A stretch of 64,000 bases of DNA from JAJFUE01 sp039683515 (GCA_039683515.1 JBDKRG010000018.1:1-64000); one strand, 5' to 3'. Shown: positions 51,607 to 60,811, counted from the first letter of the stretch. Numbers and translations are program-made. The notes: generated by a model from the sequence alone, not told the origin.

Positions 51607-54600
51607 TCATTCCTCCTCAAAATCGTGCCTGGTCGTTCCCGCGCGGACCTCGATCGTCTCGCCGATTCTCAGCCGGTCCGACGCGTTTTGATTTGGCTTG
51701 CTGACATCGGCCCGGTATTTGCCCGGTTTGAGCCCGTCAATCGTGAAGATCCCGTTATCGTCGGAGTTGCCGTCGATCTCGATGTAATCGGTCTCGAACA
51801 GCGGCGTCAGGTGAATCCACGCGAACGGCACCGGGACGCCGTTATGGATCACCGCCCCGGCCAGGATCGAATCCCCAAAATCGGCCCCGAAGTCGATCTG
51901 CGTTTTCTCGTTGTCACCGAGTTGCACCCTGCGTTGATAGACATAGTATCCCATCCCGCCGGGGCCCAGCTGCCGATTCAACGCGGAGAACGAATAACTT
52001 CCCGCCTCGAGCCCCGCGATCCGGTAGCGGCCCTCCTCGTCACATTGGACCGAACCATAATCGAGACTCTGATTGGTATTCGTTTCCCGGCACAAGTAAA
52101 CGCTCGCCTTGGGCTCGGGTTTGCCGCCAATCGTCACGCGACCGGCAATCTCGCCGCCGCGCCGGAGCGGGATCACATGCTCCCCGTCATGCTCGAATCG
52201 GGCGCGCTCCGAGGCCGTGACGACCACCCGCTGATGCTCTTCAGGCACGATGTACAAAGTCTGCCGATCATCCTCGCCGTCGAATTCAAACCGGCCGTCG
52301 GCTCCCGTCGCGCAGCGAACAAGCTTCTCGTAGGCAAATACTTCGGGCCTCGTGACGATCTGCCATTGCTGCGCGCCTTCGCGGAGCATGCCGTATGCAA
52401 GCCGCGCGCCGGCAATGGGTTCGTTCGTGACGGCATCGACCAGCACGCCGCGGATCGTCTTCCCCTTGTCGAGCGAGATCGTCAGCTCGCGGTTTGAACC
52501 GGCCGCCGCGGCCACGACTTCCTTCTCCCTGTGAGCCGCGTAACCTTTGCTCTGAATTTCGAGCAAATACGTTTCACCCGTTCTGAGCGAGTCGATCTCG
52601 AATCCGCCTTCGGGGTTGGTGAAAGCCTTACCCGCCGTCCTGAAGTCCACGCTAAGACCGCTGCCCATCGCCTTGATCGCGAAGTTCTCGATCGGCTTGC
52701 CGGTCGCCTTGTCCAGCACGCGACCGCGAATGGCCCCCCTCGGCTTGATCACGATTTTGATTTCCTTGTCGACGCGTGATCTTTCGGTTTGATCCGGGAT
52801 CCCCTCGCCGTACAAGTCGATCTGGATGTCGTAATCGGGCAGGTTTTCGGCGCGGAACCTGCCGGCCGCGTCGGTCTTCATGTCCCACGCTGGCGGCGGC
52901 AGCCAGCCAAACGGAGACTGCGTTCCCAACCGAATCCCAACGCCCGGCAGCGGCATTCCCCGCTCGTTCACGACGACTCCGGCCAGCCAGTGGCCCGGCT
53001 TGAGCACGAAGTTCATTCGCGTCGGCTGGTCCTTCGGCCCGGCCCAAACGTTCATTTTGATTTCGGTCCCCCACCCCTCGCCATAGGCGGCGAGTTGCCA
53101 CCCGCCGGCCCCTGACTCGATCCGGTACTGCCCGGCGGCATCGGTCTTTGCCCGCGCCGAATATTCATCCGGATTGTCATAAAAACCATGGAACAGATTG
53201 ATCCCCGCAAGCGGGTTGCCGTCGCTGTCGGTTACGGTTCCCTCAATGTAGCCTTTCTCTATTTTCTGCGGCGCGATCGTGAGCGTGACGGACGTCTTCA
53301 GCTCGCCGGGCTTGAACGCGACGGCCCTGCTGCCGCTGCCGAGTTCCTCCTTCATGGCGCTCACGTGGATCGCCCCGTCAGTCGGCAAATTGCGCAGCGT
53401 CGCCCGCCCGTCGCTGCCCGTCCTGATGCTCATGTGGGAAAACGCAAAGCTCAGGTTTCCCGCCAGGCCGATGTCGGCCGATTCAATCGGCACGCCGGCC
53501 GCGTTCAGCGCGAGCACGTCCATGACGCCGCCCGGCCGCAGCGCGAAGTCGCAGCGCGACTCGACGCCGGCCCTGGGCGTGACCATCCTGCGCTCCACCG
53601 CATACTCGCCCGCTTTCGCGCACAGCATGAGTTCCTTCGCCGGCAGGCCGCGGATGGTGTAGCGCCCGGCCGGATCGGTCGCGATTTTCATGTCCTCGAA
53701 TTCGGTCTCGTTGAGGATCCTGATCTCCGCGCCCCCGACGGCCGCGCCGCCCCTGGCAACGCTCACCTGCCCGGTAACGGTCGACCCCGGCTCGAGCACA
53801 AGCGACACCGGCCCGACCCGCCGACCGGCGACAGCCTTGATTTCCTCTCCCTCCGGCTGCCTGACGTCCGATCGCATCTCCTGAAATTTCGCAAAGAGCG
53901 CCGCCGCGCCGGCCGGCACCGAGCAGATCTCGAATGAGCCGTCGGCGCCGGCGATGCCGTCCACATACCCCCACGCCCTTGATTTACAAATCACGGTGGC
54001 TCCGGCCACCGGCCGATAGTCCGTCGTGATCACCGTGCCGTAAATCCGACCGCCGCGCCTGAGCTTCATCATGAGCGGCTGCCGGGCCGTCCGCATGTCG
54101 AAGCTCTCCCGCTCGCAAACCGAATCCGGGTTCCCGGCGCGCGCGTTCACGATCACCCATTTCTCCGGGATCTCGATCGTCAGCCGGCCGCGCGCATCCG
54201 TCCGGCCGGAAACCGCTTCTTTCGACGAGATGCCCTGGAGGCTGACCGTCGTCGCCTCGGCCGGCCGCATCGTGTCGGCCCACACGACCGCGAACTGGAT
54301 CTTGCGCGTCGGGCCGGCCGGGGTCGGGACGGGCGTCGGCGCGGGCGAAGGGGCCGGTGTGGCGAGCGAGGCGGCCTTCGCGGAATTCGGGCTGGCCGAG
54401 GGCGATTGAGTCGTTGGCGGCGATGAAACGGCGACCGCATCGGCCCGCGCGGCCTGGACCGTTTGTTTCGGCATCGGCGACTGGTTGGCCGGATGGCGCG
54501 TTTGACAATAGACGCCCGCGACCGTCGCGGCGGCGGCGAGCATGATCGATCCGCACACGAGCGCGAGTTTGGCCTTCAGGATCGACGCGCCGAGCATCGC

Positions 54601-55320
54601 CTTCGTCGCCGCCGCCGACGTCGCCATGCCGGCGGTCGTCACGCCGGCCGCGAGCATCGCCTGGACCTGCGCATAGACCGCCGCCGCCGCCAGCGCCTTG
54701 GGCGGCGAGATCAGCGCGCCGCCGATCGCCAGCGCGCCCATCATGCCGACCGCCTCGCCCAGGCCCGCGCGCGCGGCCAGCGGCGTGAGCTTGCGCAGCC
54801 CCCTCGCCAGCCGCGAGGCCACGGTCGCGCGCGGCATGTCCATCATCGCCGCGATCTGCTGCTGGGTCAGGCCGTGGAAATAATGCAGCTGGATCGGCAG
54901 CCGGTATTTTTCGGGGAGCATCGCGACGACGGTCTCGAGCCTGGCGCGGCGTTCGGCGGCGGCCGCCGCCTCGTCCGCCGGGACGTCCGGGGAAGCCACG
55001 ATCGGCAACTCGTCCATGGCGATCTCCCTTCGGCCGCGCCGCATGCGGCGCTTCTTGAGGGCGTCGGCTTCGCGGATGCTGAAAACATAAATGAGGCGCT
55101 CGATCGGCTCGGCGGCGGCGCGCATCCCTTCGGCCTTGGCGTGCGCGAACAGCCGCGCCCACGCCGACTGGAAGGCGTCGCCGGCGTCCTCGTCGCCGCC
55201 GAGCATGCGCCGGCAGATCGTCCAGACGAGCGGCTTGTAGGCGTCGTAGATCGGCCCGAACGTGGATTCGTCGGGCCTGGCGCACAAATCGGCCCACAGC
55301 GTCTGTCCATCGCGTTGCAT
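51607..55320 (-). CDS. ECF-like sigma factor fused to TM anchor and carboxypeptidase-regulatory-like domains
   Basis: A 1237-aa protein in three parts. Residues about 5-80 are sigma region 2 (TFGPIYDAYKPLVWTICRR) and about 132-180 region 4 with the helix-turn-helix LTQQQIAAMMDMPRATVASR. An Ala-rich segment and one TM helix (about 250-272, LALVCGSIMLAAAATVAGVY) follow. After a Pro/Ala/Thr linker (about 275-345) the remaining 890 residues are tandem beta modules of the CarboxypepD_reg/SdrD type, with repeated GRFEFD, AGRYTIRG and DGRFEF turns. ATG 55320 has GGAGG 7 nt upstream. The topology implies cytoplasmic sigma and an outer sensor. No anti-sigma gene is adjacent. Confidence 0.85.
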   Translation of the reverse strand: MQRDGQTLWADLCARPDESTFGPIYDAYKPLVWTICRRMLGGDEDAGDAFQSAWARLFAHAKAEGMRAAAEPIERLIYVFSIREADALKKRRMRRGRREIAMDELPIVASPDVPADEAAAAAERRARLETVVAMLPEKYRLPIQLHYFHGLTQQQIAAMMDMPRATVASRLARGLRKLTPLAARAGLGEAVGMMGALAIGGALISPPKALAAAAVYAQVQAMLAAGVTTAGMATSAAATKAMLGASILKAKLALVCGSIMLAAAATVAGVYCQTRHPANQSPMPKQTVQAARADAVAVSSPPTTQSPSASPNSAKAASLATPAPSPAPTPVPTPAGPTRKIQFAVVWADTMRPAEATTVSLQGISSKEAVSGRTDARGRLTIEIPEKWVIVNARAGNPDSVCERESFDMRTARQPLMMKLRRGGRIYGTVITTDYRPVAGATVICKSRAWGYVDGIAGADGSFEICSVPAGAAALFAKFQEMRSDVRQPEGEEIKAVAGRRVGPVSLVLEPGSTVTGQVSVARGGAAVGGAEIRILNETEFEDMKIATDPAGRYTIRGLPAKELMLCAKAGEYAVERRMVTPRAGVESRCDFALRPGGVMDVLALNAAGVPIESADIGLAGNLSFAFSHMSIRTGSDGRATLRNLPTDGAIHVSAMKEELGSGSRAVAFKPGELKTSVTLTIAPQKIEKGYIEGTVTDSDGNPLAGINLFHGFYDNPDEYSARAKTDAAGQYRIESGAGGWQLAAYGEGWGTEIKMNVWAGPKDQPTRMNFVLKPGHWLAGVVVNERGMPLPGVGIRLGTQSPFGWLPPPAWDMKTDAAGRFRAENLPDYDIQIDLYGEGIPDQTERSRVDKEIKIVIKPRGAIRGRVLDKATGKPIENFAIKAMGSGLSVDFRTAGKAFTNPEGGFEIDSLRTGETYLLEIQSKGYAAHREKEVVAAAAGSNRELTISLDKGKTIRGVLVDAVTNEPIAGARLAYGMLREGAQQWQIVTRPEVFAYEKLVRCATGADGRFEFDGEDDRQTLYIVPEEHQRVVVTASERARFEHDGEHVIPLRRGGEIAGRVTIGGKPEPKASVYLCRETNTNQSLDYGSVQCDEEGRYRIAGLEAGSYSFSALNRQLGPGGMGYYVYQRRVQLGDNEKTQIDFGADFGDSILAGAVIHNGVPVPFAWIHLTPLFETDYIEIDGNSDDNGIFTIDGLKPGKYRADVSKPNQNASDRLRIGETIEVRAGTTRHDFEEE

Positions 55321-55398
55321 CGCTTGCCTCCATGACTTCGGTTCCAGTCATAATAGGATGCGATGCAAAGAGCAATGTTGCAAAAAAAGCGCCGGTGA

Positions 55399-55625
55399 GG
55401 CGGTTCGACGTTCTAAGCCGTGGGTTGCCGATTCTGTTCTTGAATCGGCAACCCACGGTCGCGGGAACACCGCGCCGAACCGATTGATCGGTTCGACAAT
55501 CGCGCGCGGCGGTTTTGTCGAACCGGTAAACCGGTTCGCGTTGATGCGACCTGGACCGTGGGTTGAATCGCGAAAACGGCGATTCAACCCACGGCTTTGG
55601 AGGTCGAACCGCTGACGCGGTTCTT
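55399..55625. repeat. Nested array of five hairpins in two alternating families
   Basis: Family A: CCGTGGGTTG-headed stems at 55418-55458 (17 bp perfect) and 55556-55594 (16 bp perfect). Family B: GAACCG-headed stems at 55477-55494 (7 bp), 55519-55538 (9 bp, loop AA) and 55606-55623 (7 bp). The outer ends (GCGGTTCGAC...AAGCCGTGGGTTG and its complement) also pair, so the block can be one large mobile-element-like palindrome. Confidence 0.9.
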
Positions 55626-55662
55626 GAACAACGGCAATTTGGGTTCTGGCTTCGCCAGCTGA

Positions 55663-55683
55663 CGATTACGACGCACGACGCAC
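55663..55683. repeat. Short CGATTA/CGACGCA satellite tract
   Basis: One CGATTA followed by CGACGCA heptamers, 21 bp. It is a degenerate member of the family at 180-499. Confidence 0.7.
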
Positions 55684-55715
55684 CAGCCCGAGCGGACCCG
55701 GCCTGCTTTTCTCCA

Positions 55716-55744
55716 TTGACAACTGTTGTAATACATGTGATACA
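55716..55744 (+). promoter_or_regulatory. Promoter and palindromic operator of the GntR operon
   Basis: TTGACA (55716-55721) and TGATAC (55738-55743) form a -35/-10 pair with a 16-bp spacer. The near-palindrome TGTAATACATGTGATACA (55727-55744) covers the -10, the expected place for autorepression by a YtrA-type GntR protein. Transcription would start about at the ATG (55753). Confidence 0.75.
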
Positions 55745-55752
55745 GTTCCCCC

Positions 55753-56142
55753 ATGCGCATCCGGTTGGACCATCACAGCGGCGAGCCGATCTGGCGGCAG
55801 ATCGTCGAGCAGGTCAAGTACGGCGTCGCCTCGGCGGCGCTCGAACCCGGCGCGCAGCTGCCGAGCATCCGCGCCCTCGCCGCCGAGCTCGGCATCAACC
55901 CGCGCACGGTCGTCAAGGCCTACGAGGAACTGGACCACATGGGCCTCGTCGTCATGCGCCAGGGCCAGGGGGTGTTCGTGGCCGACCGGCGCCCGGACGT
56001 GACCGCCTCGGCGCGGCGCCGGCTGATTGCGGACCTCGGCCGGCGGCTCCTGGCCGAGGGGGCGCGGCTCGGCGCGGACGCCGATGAAGTCATCAAGATC
56101 GTTTCCGAAGTCGCCGACGAAATGGAGCGCCAGCATGACTGA
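55753..56142 (+). CDS. GntR-family repressor (YtrA type)
   Basis: A 129-aa regulator: a winged helix-turn-helix (PIWRQIVEQVKYGVAS, LPSIRALAAELGINPRTVVKAY) in residues 10-75 and a short C-terminal dimerization helix pair, the layout of YtrA proteins that control ABC transporters. No ligand domain is present. No Shine-Dalgarno sequence precedes ATG 55753, consistent with a leaderless mRNA. It overlaps the ABC gene by 8 bases, so it is the first gene of an autoregulated operon. Confidence 0.9.
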   Translation: MRIRLDHHSGEPIWRQIVEQVKYGVASAALEPGAQLPSIRALAAELGINPRTVVKAYEELDHMGLVVMRQGQGVFVADRRPDVTASARRRLIADLGRRLLAEGARLGADADEVIKIVSEVADEMERQHD

Positions 56143-57052
56143 ACCGACACACGTCCTTGTGGCGCGCAGGCTGAGCCGCGACTACGGCCGCCGCCGCGCG
56201 CTCGACGCCGTGAGCCTCGAAATCCCCGCCGGCCGGATCGTGGCGCTGCTCGGCCCCAACGGCGCGGGAAAAAGCACGTTCCTGAAGCTCTGCGCCGGGA
56301 TGATCGAGCCGACCGACGGCGGCGCGTCCATTTTTGGGATTTCCGCCCGCGAGGCGCCGAACTCGGCGCCGTGGCGCGTCGCCTGCCTGCTCGATTCGCA
56401 TGAGCCGCCGGAGTGGGCCGACGGCCGGCGGCTCGTCGCCATGCAGGCCGAGGCCTCGCCGCGATTCGACCGCGCATTCGCCGACGCATTCTGTTTCGGA
56501 GGCGGGATCGATCCGCGCCAGCCGTACGGGTCGCTCAGCAGGGGCCAGCGCCGCCGCCTGCTGGCCGGCGTCGTCCTGGCGTCGGGGGCCGACCTGATCC
56601 TCCTCGACGAGCCGGCCGACGGCCTCGACACCGCCGCGCGCCGCGACCTCTACGACCGCCTGCGCCGGCGCGTGAACGACTCCGGATCGACCGCGATCGT
56701 CGCCACGCACAACATCCACGACATCGAGCGCGTCGCCGACGACGTCGCGATCCTTGCCCGGGGCCGGCTCGTGCTGCACGGCTCGCTCGAAGAGCTCCGC
56801 GAGGAGGTGCGTGAGATTGAAGCGCCCCTCGGCGCCGCATTGAAGCCCGATTCTCCGATCGAGATTCTCGCCCGGCGGCGCGAGCGCGATGCGGAACTGC
56901 TGTGGGCGCGCTCGACGGGGGGCGAACGGGCCATTGCCGCCGCGTTCGACGCGGCGCCGGCGATTTCGCCCGTCGGCCTCGAGGATCTCTACCTTGCCCT
57001 GACCCAAACTTCCTTTGAGGAATTCGAATCCGCGCAGGAGGTCCAGTCATGA
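56135..57052 (+). CDS. ABC transporter ATP-binding protein of the GntR operon
   Basis: A 305-aa ATPase with Walker A GPNGAGKST near residue 41, the signature region YGSLSRGQRRRLLAG near 131, Walker B LILLDEPADG near 153 and the H-loop THNIHDIE near 190. The C-terminal 90 residues are a regulatory tail common in ABC-2 exporters. It starts inside the GntR gene and its stop overlaps the permease start (ATGA). Substrate unknown; YtrA-type systems often answer envelope stress. Confidence 0.92.
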   Translation: MTEPTHVLVARRLSRDYGRRRALDAVSLEIPAGRIVALLGPNGAGKSTFLKLCAGMIEPTDGGASIFGISAREAPNSAPWRVACLLDSHEPPEWADGRRLVAMQAEASPRFDRAFADAFCFGGGIDPRQPYGSLSRGQRRRLLAGVVLASGADLILLDEPADGLDTAARRDLYDRLRRRVNDSGSTAIVATHNIHDIERVADDVAILARGRLVLHGSLEELREEVREIEAPLGAALKPDSPIEILARRRERDAELLWARSTGGERAIAAAFDAAPAISPVGLEDLYLALTQTSFEEFESAQEVQS

Positions 57053-57696
57053 AACTGCGCCTGTTCTTGTGGCTGATGCGCCGGTTGCGGCCGATCACAA
57101 CCGTTGCCGCCGCCGTTGCGTGCGGCTGGACGCTGCTGGTCCCCGGCCCCCTTTACGAATCGCGCGAGTGGCCCCTGCTGTTCATCCTGGCCCACTCGAT
57201 CGCGATCACGAGCGCGCTCGGCCGGTTCATGACGCCGCAGTTTGCATGGCTGCACGGGCGCGGTTACAGCCGCGCGGCGCTCTGGTCGCACACCATGGCC
57301 GCCGCCGGCGCGGGGGCGCTGGCGGTGTGGATCCCGGCCGCCCTGATCGTCGCGACGCCGGCGCGGTCATTCGTTCACGACCGCCTGTTTACGAGCCCGT
57401 ATTACCCGATCATGCAGCCGCGCGACGCGATCGAGATCTGGCAGTGGCTCTGGACGTATCTCGCGCTGCTGCCGCTCATGGCCTACGGCTGGATCCGCGA
57501 GTCGCAGCCGACGCGCGGCATGATGGGCGGGTGGCTGCTGGTCATCGCCGCGATCATCGCCGGATTCTCCATGCTCAACATCACGCGCCCCGGCGAATTC
57601 CCGCGCGAGCTGGTGAACGGCGCCTACGGGCTCGCCGCGCTGATCTGCCTGATCGCCGGCCGGCGGCTGTACCGCGCGCTGGAAGTGCGCCGTTAG
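57049..57696 (+). CDS. Membrane permease subunit of the GntR operon
   Basis: A 215-aa protein with about five to six hydrophobic segments (near residues 12-30, 44-58, 85-108, 130-152, 160-180 and 190-206). The first residues are basic (MKLRLFLWLMRRLR), as expected for the inner face. It lacks a recognisable family motif but its position, ATGA-coupled to the ATPase, makes it the transmembrane partner. It is short for an ABC-2 permease, so it may work as a dimer. Confidence 0.75.
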   Translation: MKLRLFLWLMRRLRPITTVAAAVACGWTLLVPGPLYESREWPLLFILAHSIAITSALGRFMTPQFAWLHGRGYSRAALWSHTMAAAGAGALAVWIPAALIVATPARSFVHDRLFTSPYYPIMQPRDAIEIWQWLWTYLALLPLMAYGWIRESQPTRGMMGGWLLVIAAIIAGFSMLNITRPGEFPRELVNGAYGLAALICLIAGRRLYRALEVRR

Positions 57697-57736
57697 GTTC
57701 GTGAGCCACTCTTCGCATTTCGAAAGGCATGCGTCC

Positions 57737-60097
57737 ATGCACAGATATACATTCGTGCTGATCCAATTTGTGTTCCTGCTGCTCATCCTGTTCGCGGCCG
57801 TTTACGCGGCGAAGCGGCTGTGGAGCCGATCGGCGGGCCGAGATTTCGGGCCGGCCAACGCCCCCGCGCCCAGCCGCGCCTCGCGCACCGGCGAATCGCT
57901 GCTCATCCTGCTGCTCGGCGGGCTCACCTGGTTTCTGACCGCGTCCACGCGCTCGACCGGCGGCATGCTTTTCGATCTCGACCAGCTCACCCCGGCCGTT
58001 GCCCGGGCCAATCTCGCGGCCGCGATCGTGGCGGGCGTGGGCGTCGTTGTCTGTGCGCTGATCGCCCTGCGGCGGACGATCCCCGCCGTGATCCTGGCCG
58101 TCACGCTCCTCTCCGCCTACGGCTTCATCCTGAACAGCGGCTTCGACTTTCTTGGCCGCGAGGCCGCAAAACAGCAGGCCCCGATCGAGTGGACGATCGA
58201 CCTCACGGGCACGGACGCCCAGGGCGCCGACCTGTGGGTCAACGGCGTCCACCTCGGAAAAACCCCCGTCACCATCACAATCGATGAGTTCTTGAAGCGC
58301 GTGCCGTTCTGGGGAGCGCCGCCCGAAACAGTCGGCGAAGACGTTCTCGCGGTCCCCGAGCATTTTCCCAAATGGATTGTTGAGCGCAAGCTGACGCGTT
58401 GGATCGAGCTCGAGCTTCCTTCCCGCCCGGCGCGCGGCGCCGCCCCGGGCGCGCGCGGCCCTGTTTACTATGCGAAGGCGAGGTCTGGGGATGACTGGGG
58501 CTGTGGCTACACCCGCGGCAGCTCGCAATCCACGTTCGGCGACGAGTATGCCTATTCGTCGATCGGCGTCACCTTCCCCGGCCGCGACCGCCGCCTGGAA
58601 ACGCTTCTCGATCAGGTCCGGCTTGCCGATTACCGCCCGTCGGCCGACTGGCTGAGCGCGTTCGAAACCTATGGCCCGGACGGCTGGAACTCCTTGCGCA
58701 AGGCCGCCCGCGACGAACCGCGCATGCAGGAGGTGATCGACGCCTGGGCCGATGCGCGCTACGGGACCAGTCGGGTCACAGACGCCGATTCCGCATGGCT
58801 CGTGCTCGACCGGATCCGGCGCGAGGCCGAGGCCAACCGTCAATACACGACGTCCAGCGTCGCCGGCCGCGCGATCGAACTCATTGCCCCCATGCTCGAT
58901 CCCGAACGCCTGGCCACGGCCGCCGTCGAGTATATCCGGACAGCTCGCTACGGCGGCTATGCGTATAAGATGCAGGATGACGGGCGGTATGAATTCTCCT
59001 ATCCCAGGCAAGAACGCCGTGGGGGCGATGGCCTCGACGAGCAGTATCCCCCCGGCGCGTTCCCGGTTGCGCATGCGGTCTACGCGCAAAGCCTCCTGCC
59101 CGATCCCCCCGCCGTCATCCAGGCGCAGATCGCCCCGGCGCTGATCCGATGGCAAGACAAAACGGATATTGCCGCGGCGCTGGGGGGCGGGGAGGTCGAA
59201 AAGTATATCCTCAGGCGCGACACATACCGCATCGAGCCGAAGGATTTCCGCGACCGAAAGTATCTGTCCAACTATGGTTACATCAACCGCTGGTTCTGGC
59301 TCGGGATGCATCTGCGCGGCCAGGCCGGCCGAAACTTTCGGCGCCTGCACAAGAATCAGTTGTTCGAGTTGCTGGGCAAGCCGACGATTCCAAATGTTAT
59401 GGAAGGCACGCTCAGCCAGGAGCCGTATGATCTGCTTTTCGCCAACGGCTGGGGCGGGGAATACTGGCCGCGCTTCAAGGCGCGGACTGCCGGGCAGAAT
59501 CAGTTTCTCAAGATTTGGTGGGAGTATCTCGTCCGCATGGACGCGCCGCCGAAGATGTTCGCCGAGACGCTGCGCGAGGCGCATGTCGACAACTCGGAGC
59601 TCAGGTGGGCGCTCGAGCATAACGGGAAGCTGCTCGAGCCCGAGCGGCTGCGCGCCGTCGCCGACGCCGTCGAGCAGGCGATCGACCGCGACCCGGCGAT
59701 CATCAAGGATGCCACCGATGACTGGCAGCGCCGGGAGATTAAGAAATATCTCGAGAATTTCAGGCAGAACGACCCGCAGTACTGCGCCCGCGCGCTGATG
59801 GCCCAGCTGCGCGGGCCCGACAGAAAAGACGGCGAGTATCCCCAATTCGCCGGCCAGTGGCTCGCCGAGCAGAAACCGAGTCATCCGCTCGTCGGCATGC
59901 TCGAGCAGGCGCCCGAGGCCGCTCTGCGGCAAAAGGCGATCCCGGCTCTGGAGGCCCGGCCGACACCCGACCACCGGGCCCTGCTCGACCGGCTCGCCGC
60001 CGACGCGGACGCCGGGGTGCGCGCCGCGGCCCAGGAGGCCGTCACGCGGCTCAGCCAGCTCGCGCGCAGAAACCCGAAGGAATTCGCGGCAAAGTGA
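57737..60097 (+). CDS. Large membrane protein with HEAT-like C-terminus
   Basis: A 786-aa protein of no family I recognise. Four hydrophobic segments lie in the first 145 residues (LIQFVFLLLILFAAVYA, LLILLLGGLTWFL, AAAIVAGVGVVVCALIAL, AVILAVTLLSAYGFIL). The other 640 residues are soluble and helical, rich in Arg, Trp and Tyr. The last 70 residues (EAALRQKAIPALEARPT, LAADADAGVRAAAQEAVTRL) have the spacing of a HEAT repeat pair. ATG 57737 has AAAGG upstream and is preferred over GTG 57701. It starts 40 bases after the permease gene, so may belong to the same operon. Confidence 0.65.
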   Translation: MHRYTFVLIQFVFLLLILFAAVYAAKRLWSRSAGRDFGPANAPAPSRASRTGESLLILLLGGLTWFLTASTRSTGGMLFDLDQLTPAVARANLAAAIVAGVGVVVCALIALRRTIPAVILAVTLLSAYGFILNSGFDFLGREAAKQQAPIEWTIDLTGTDAQGADLWVNGVHLGKTPVTITIDEFLKRVPFWGAPPETVGEDVLAVPEHFPKWIVERKLTRWIELELPSRPARGAAPGARGPVYYAKARSGDDWGCGYTRGSSQSTFGDEYAYSSIGVTFPGRDRRLETLLDQVRLADYRPSADWLSAFETYGPDGWNSLRKAARDEPRMQEVIDAWADARYGTSRVTDADSAWLVLDRIRREAEANRQYTTSSVAGRAIELIAPMLDPERLATAAVEYIRTARYGGYAYKMQDDGRYEFSYPRQERRGGDGLDEQYPPGAFPVAHAVYAQSLLPDPPAVIQAQIAPALIRWQDKTDIAAALGGGEVEKYILRRDTYRIEPKDFRDRKYLSNYGYINRWFWLGMHLRGQAGRNFRRLHKNQLFELLGKPTIPNVMEGTLSQEPYDLLFANGWGGEYWPRFKARTAGQNQFLKIWWEYLVRMDAPPKMFAETLREAHVDNSELRWALEHNGKLLEPERLRAVADAVEQAIDRDPAIIKDATDDWQRREIKKYLENFRQNDPQYCARALMAQLRGPDRKDGEYPQFAGQWLAEQKPSHPLVGMLEQAPEAALRQKAIPALEARPTPDHRALLDRLAADADAGVRAAAQEAVTRLSQLARRNPKEFAAK

Positions 60098-60139
60098 AAA
60101 GCGCCAGGACGCGGCTGGGCCGGTGACGGCGGAGCCGGC

Positions 60140-60667
60140 CTACTTGGTGATCAGATTGGGGAACGGAAGAAGCTGGTCGCCGGGGACCAGGTTCGGGTCG
60201 GAGGAGTAATCGTCGGGGCCGACGAGGGCGCCTTCCTCGACGCTGAAGTCCTCGCGCCGGCCGAACGTCACCGCGATCAGCTCGTAAAGCGCCAGCGGGT
60301 TCTTCTCCTTGACGCACTGGATCGCCGTCTCGAAAACTTCCTTGGAGATGAACGCGACCTCGTAGCGGCGGCGGGACGGGAAGCGGAACACCTTGCCGTT
60401 GGCCGCGTCGATGGCGCGGAAGATCCCGGCGTCGTCCTTGCCGACCCAGGATTCCTGGCAGGCGGTTGCCCCCCAGCCCTCGGGCGTCAGCCGGATGTAG
60501 CCGACCTTCTTCAGCACGACCCGCTTGTTGGCGGCGTCGCGCTCGGTGCGCGCGGCCAGAAGGATCCCCACCCCGTCGCCAAACTCGATCAACGTGATCG
60601 AGGGGTCGGGGAACGTGCGCTTGTGCTCTTCCTGCGACGCGGCGCTTGTCGGCATTGGATCGGTCAT
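60140..60667 (-). CDS. Conserved-looking protein of unknown function
   Basis: A 175-aa soluble protein without signal peptide or TM segment. Alternating strands and charged turns (ITLIEFGDGVGILLAART, KKVGYIRLTPEGWG, FRFPSRRRYEVAFISKEV) suggest an alpha/beta fold. The tail is acidic then Pro-rich. I do not recognise it. Typical codon use for the region supports a real gene. It converges on the large membrane protein gene with a 42-base gap and is divergent from the SPFH gene. Confidence 0.6.
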   Translation of the reverse strand: MTDPMPTSAASQEEHKRTFPDPSITLIEFGDGVGILLAARTERDAANKRVVLKKVGYIRLTPEGWGATACQESWVGKDDAGIFRAIDAANGKVFRFPSRRRYEVAFISKEVFETAIQCVKEKNPLALYELIAVTFGRREDFSVEEGALVGPDDYSSDPNLVPGDQLLPFPNLITK

Positions 60668-60797
60668 AAAACGTCTCTCCCGGCCAGTCTTCTAACACTA
60701 TAAGCCAAACAAGTGAAGCTGTCTTTGCAAATATCCTTTTCGGGGGATTTCCCGATTGATCCAGCGGCGTTCACTTTTGGCTTGACGCCTGATATGA

Positions 60798-60811
60798 ATG
60801 TGATATCACAT
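60798..60811. promoter_or_regulatory. Perfect 14-bp palindromic operator
   Basis: ATGTGATATCACAT lies 37 bases upstream of the SPFH start, 10 bases after TTGACG (60782-60787), a possible -35. The half-site TGTGATA also occurs in the GntR operator at 55727-55744. Candidate regulators are the GntR protein or the ribbon-helix-helix protein encoded downstream. Confidence 0.6.

Larger units (their letters stand above)
55321..55752. other. Divergent regulatory spacer with hairpin array
   Basis: 432 gene-free bases between the sigma-fusion gene and the GntR gene. It holds the hairpin array (55399-55625), a short satellite tract (55663-55683) and the GntR promoter/operator (55716-55744). The small open frames here are made of the hairpin sequences and are not credible genes. 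Confidence 0.85.

Noticed and set aside
55348..55615. Small open frames on both strands in the hairpin array
   Set aside because: They encode the palindromes themselves (same peptide words on both strands) and lack ribosome-binding sites.
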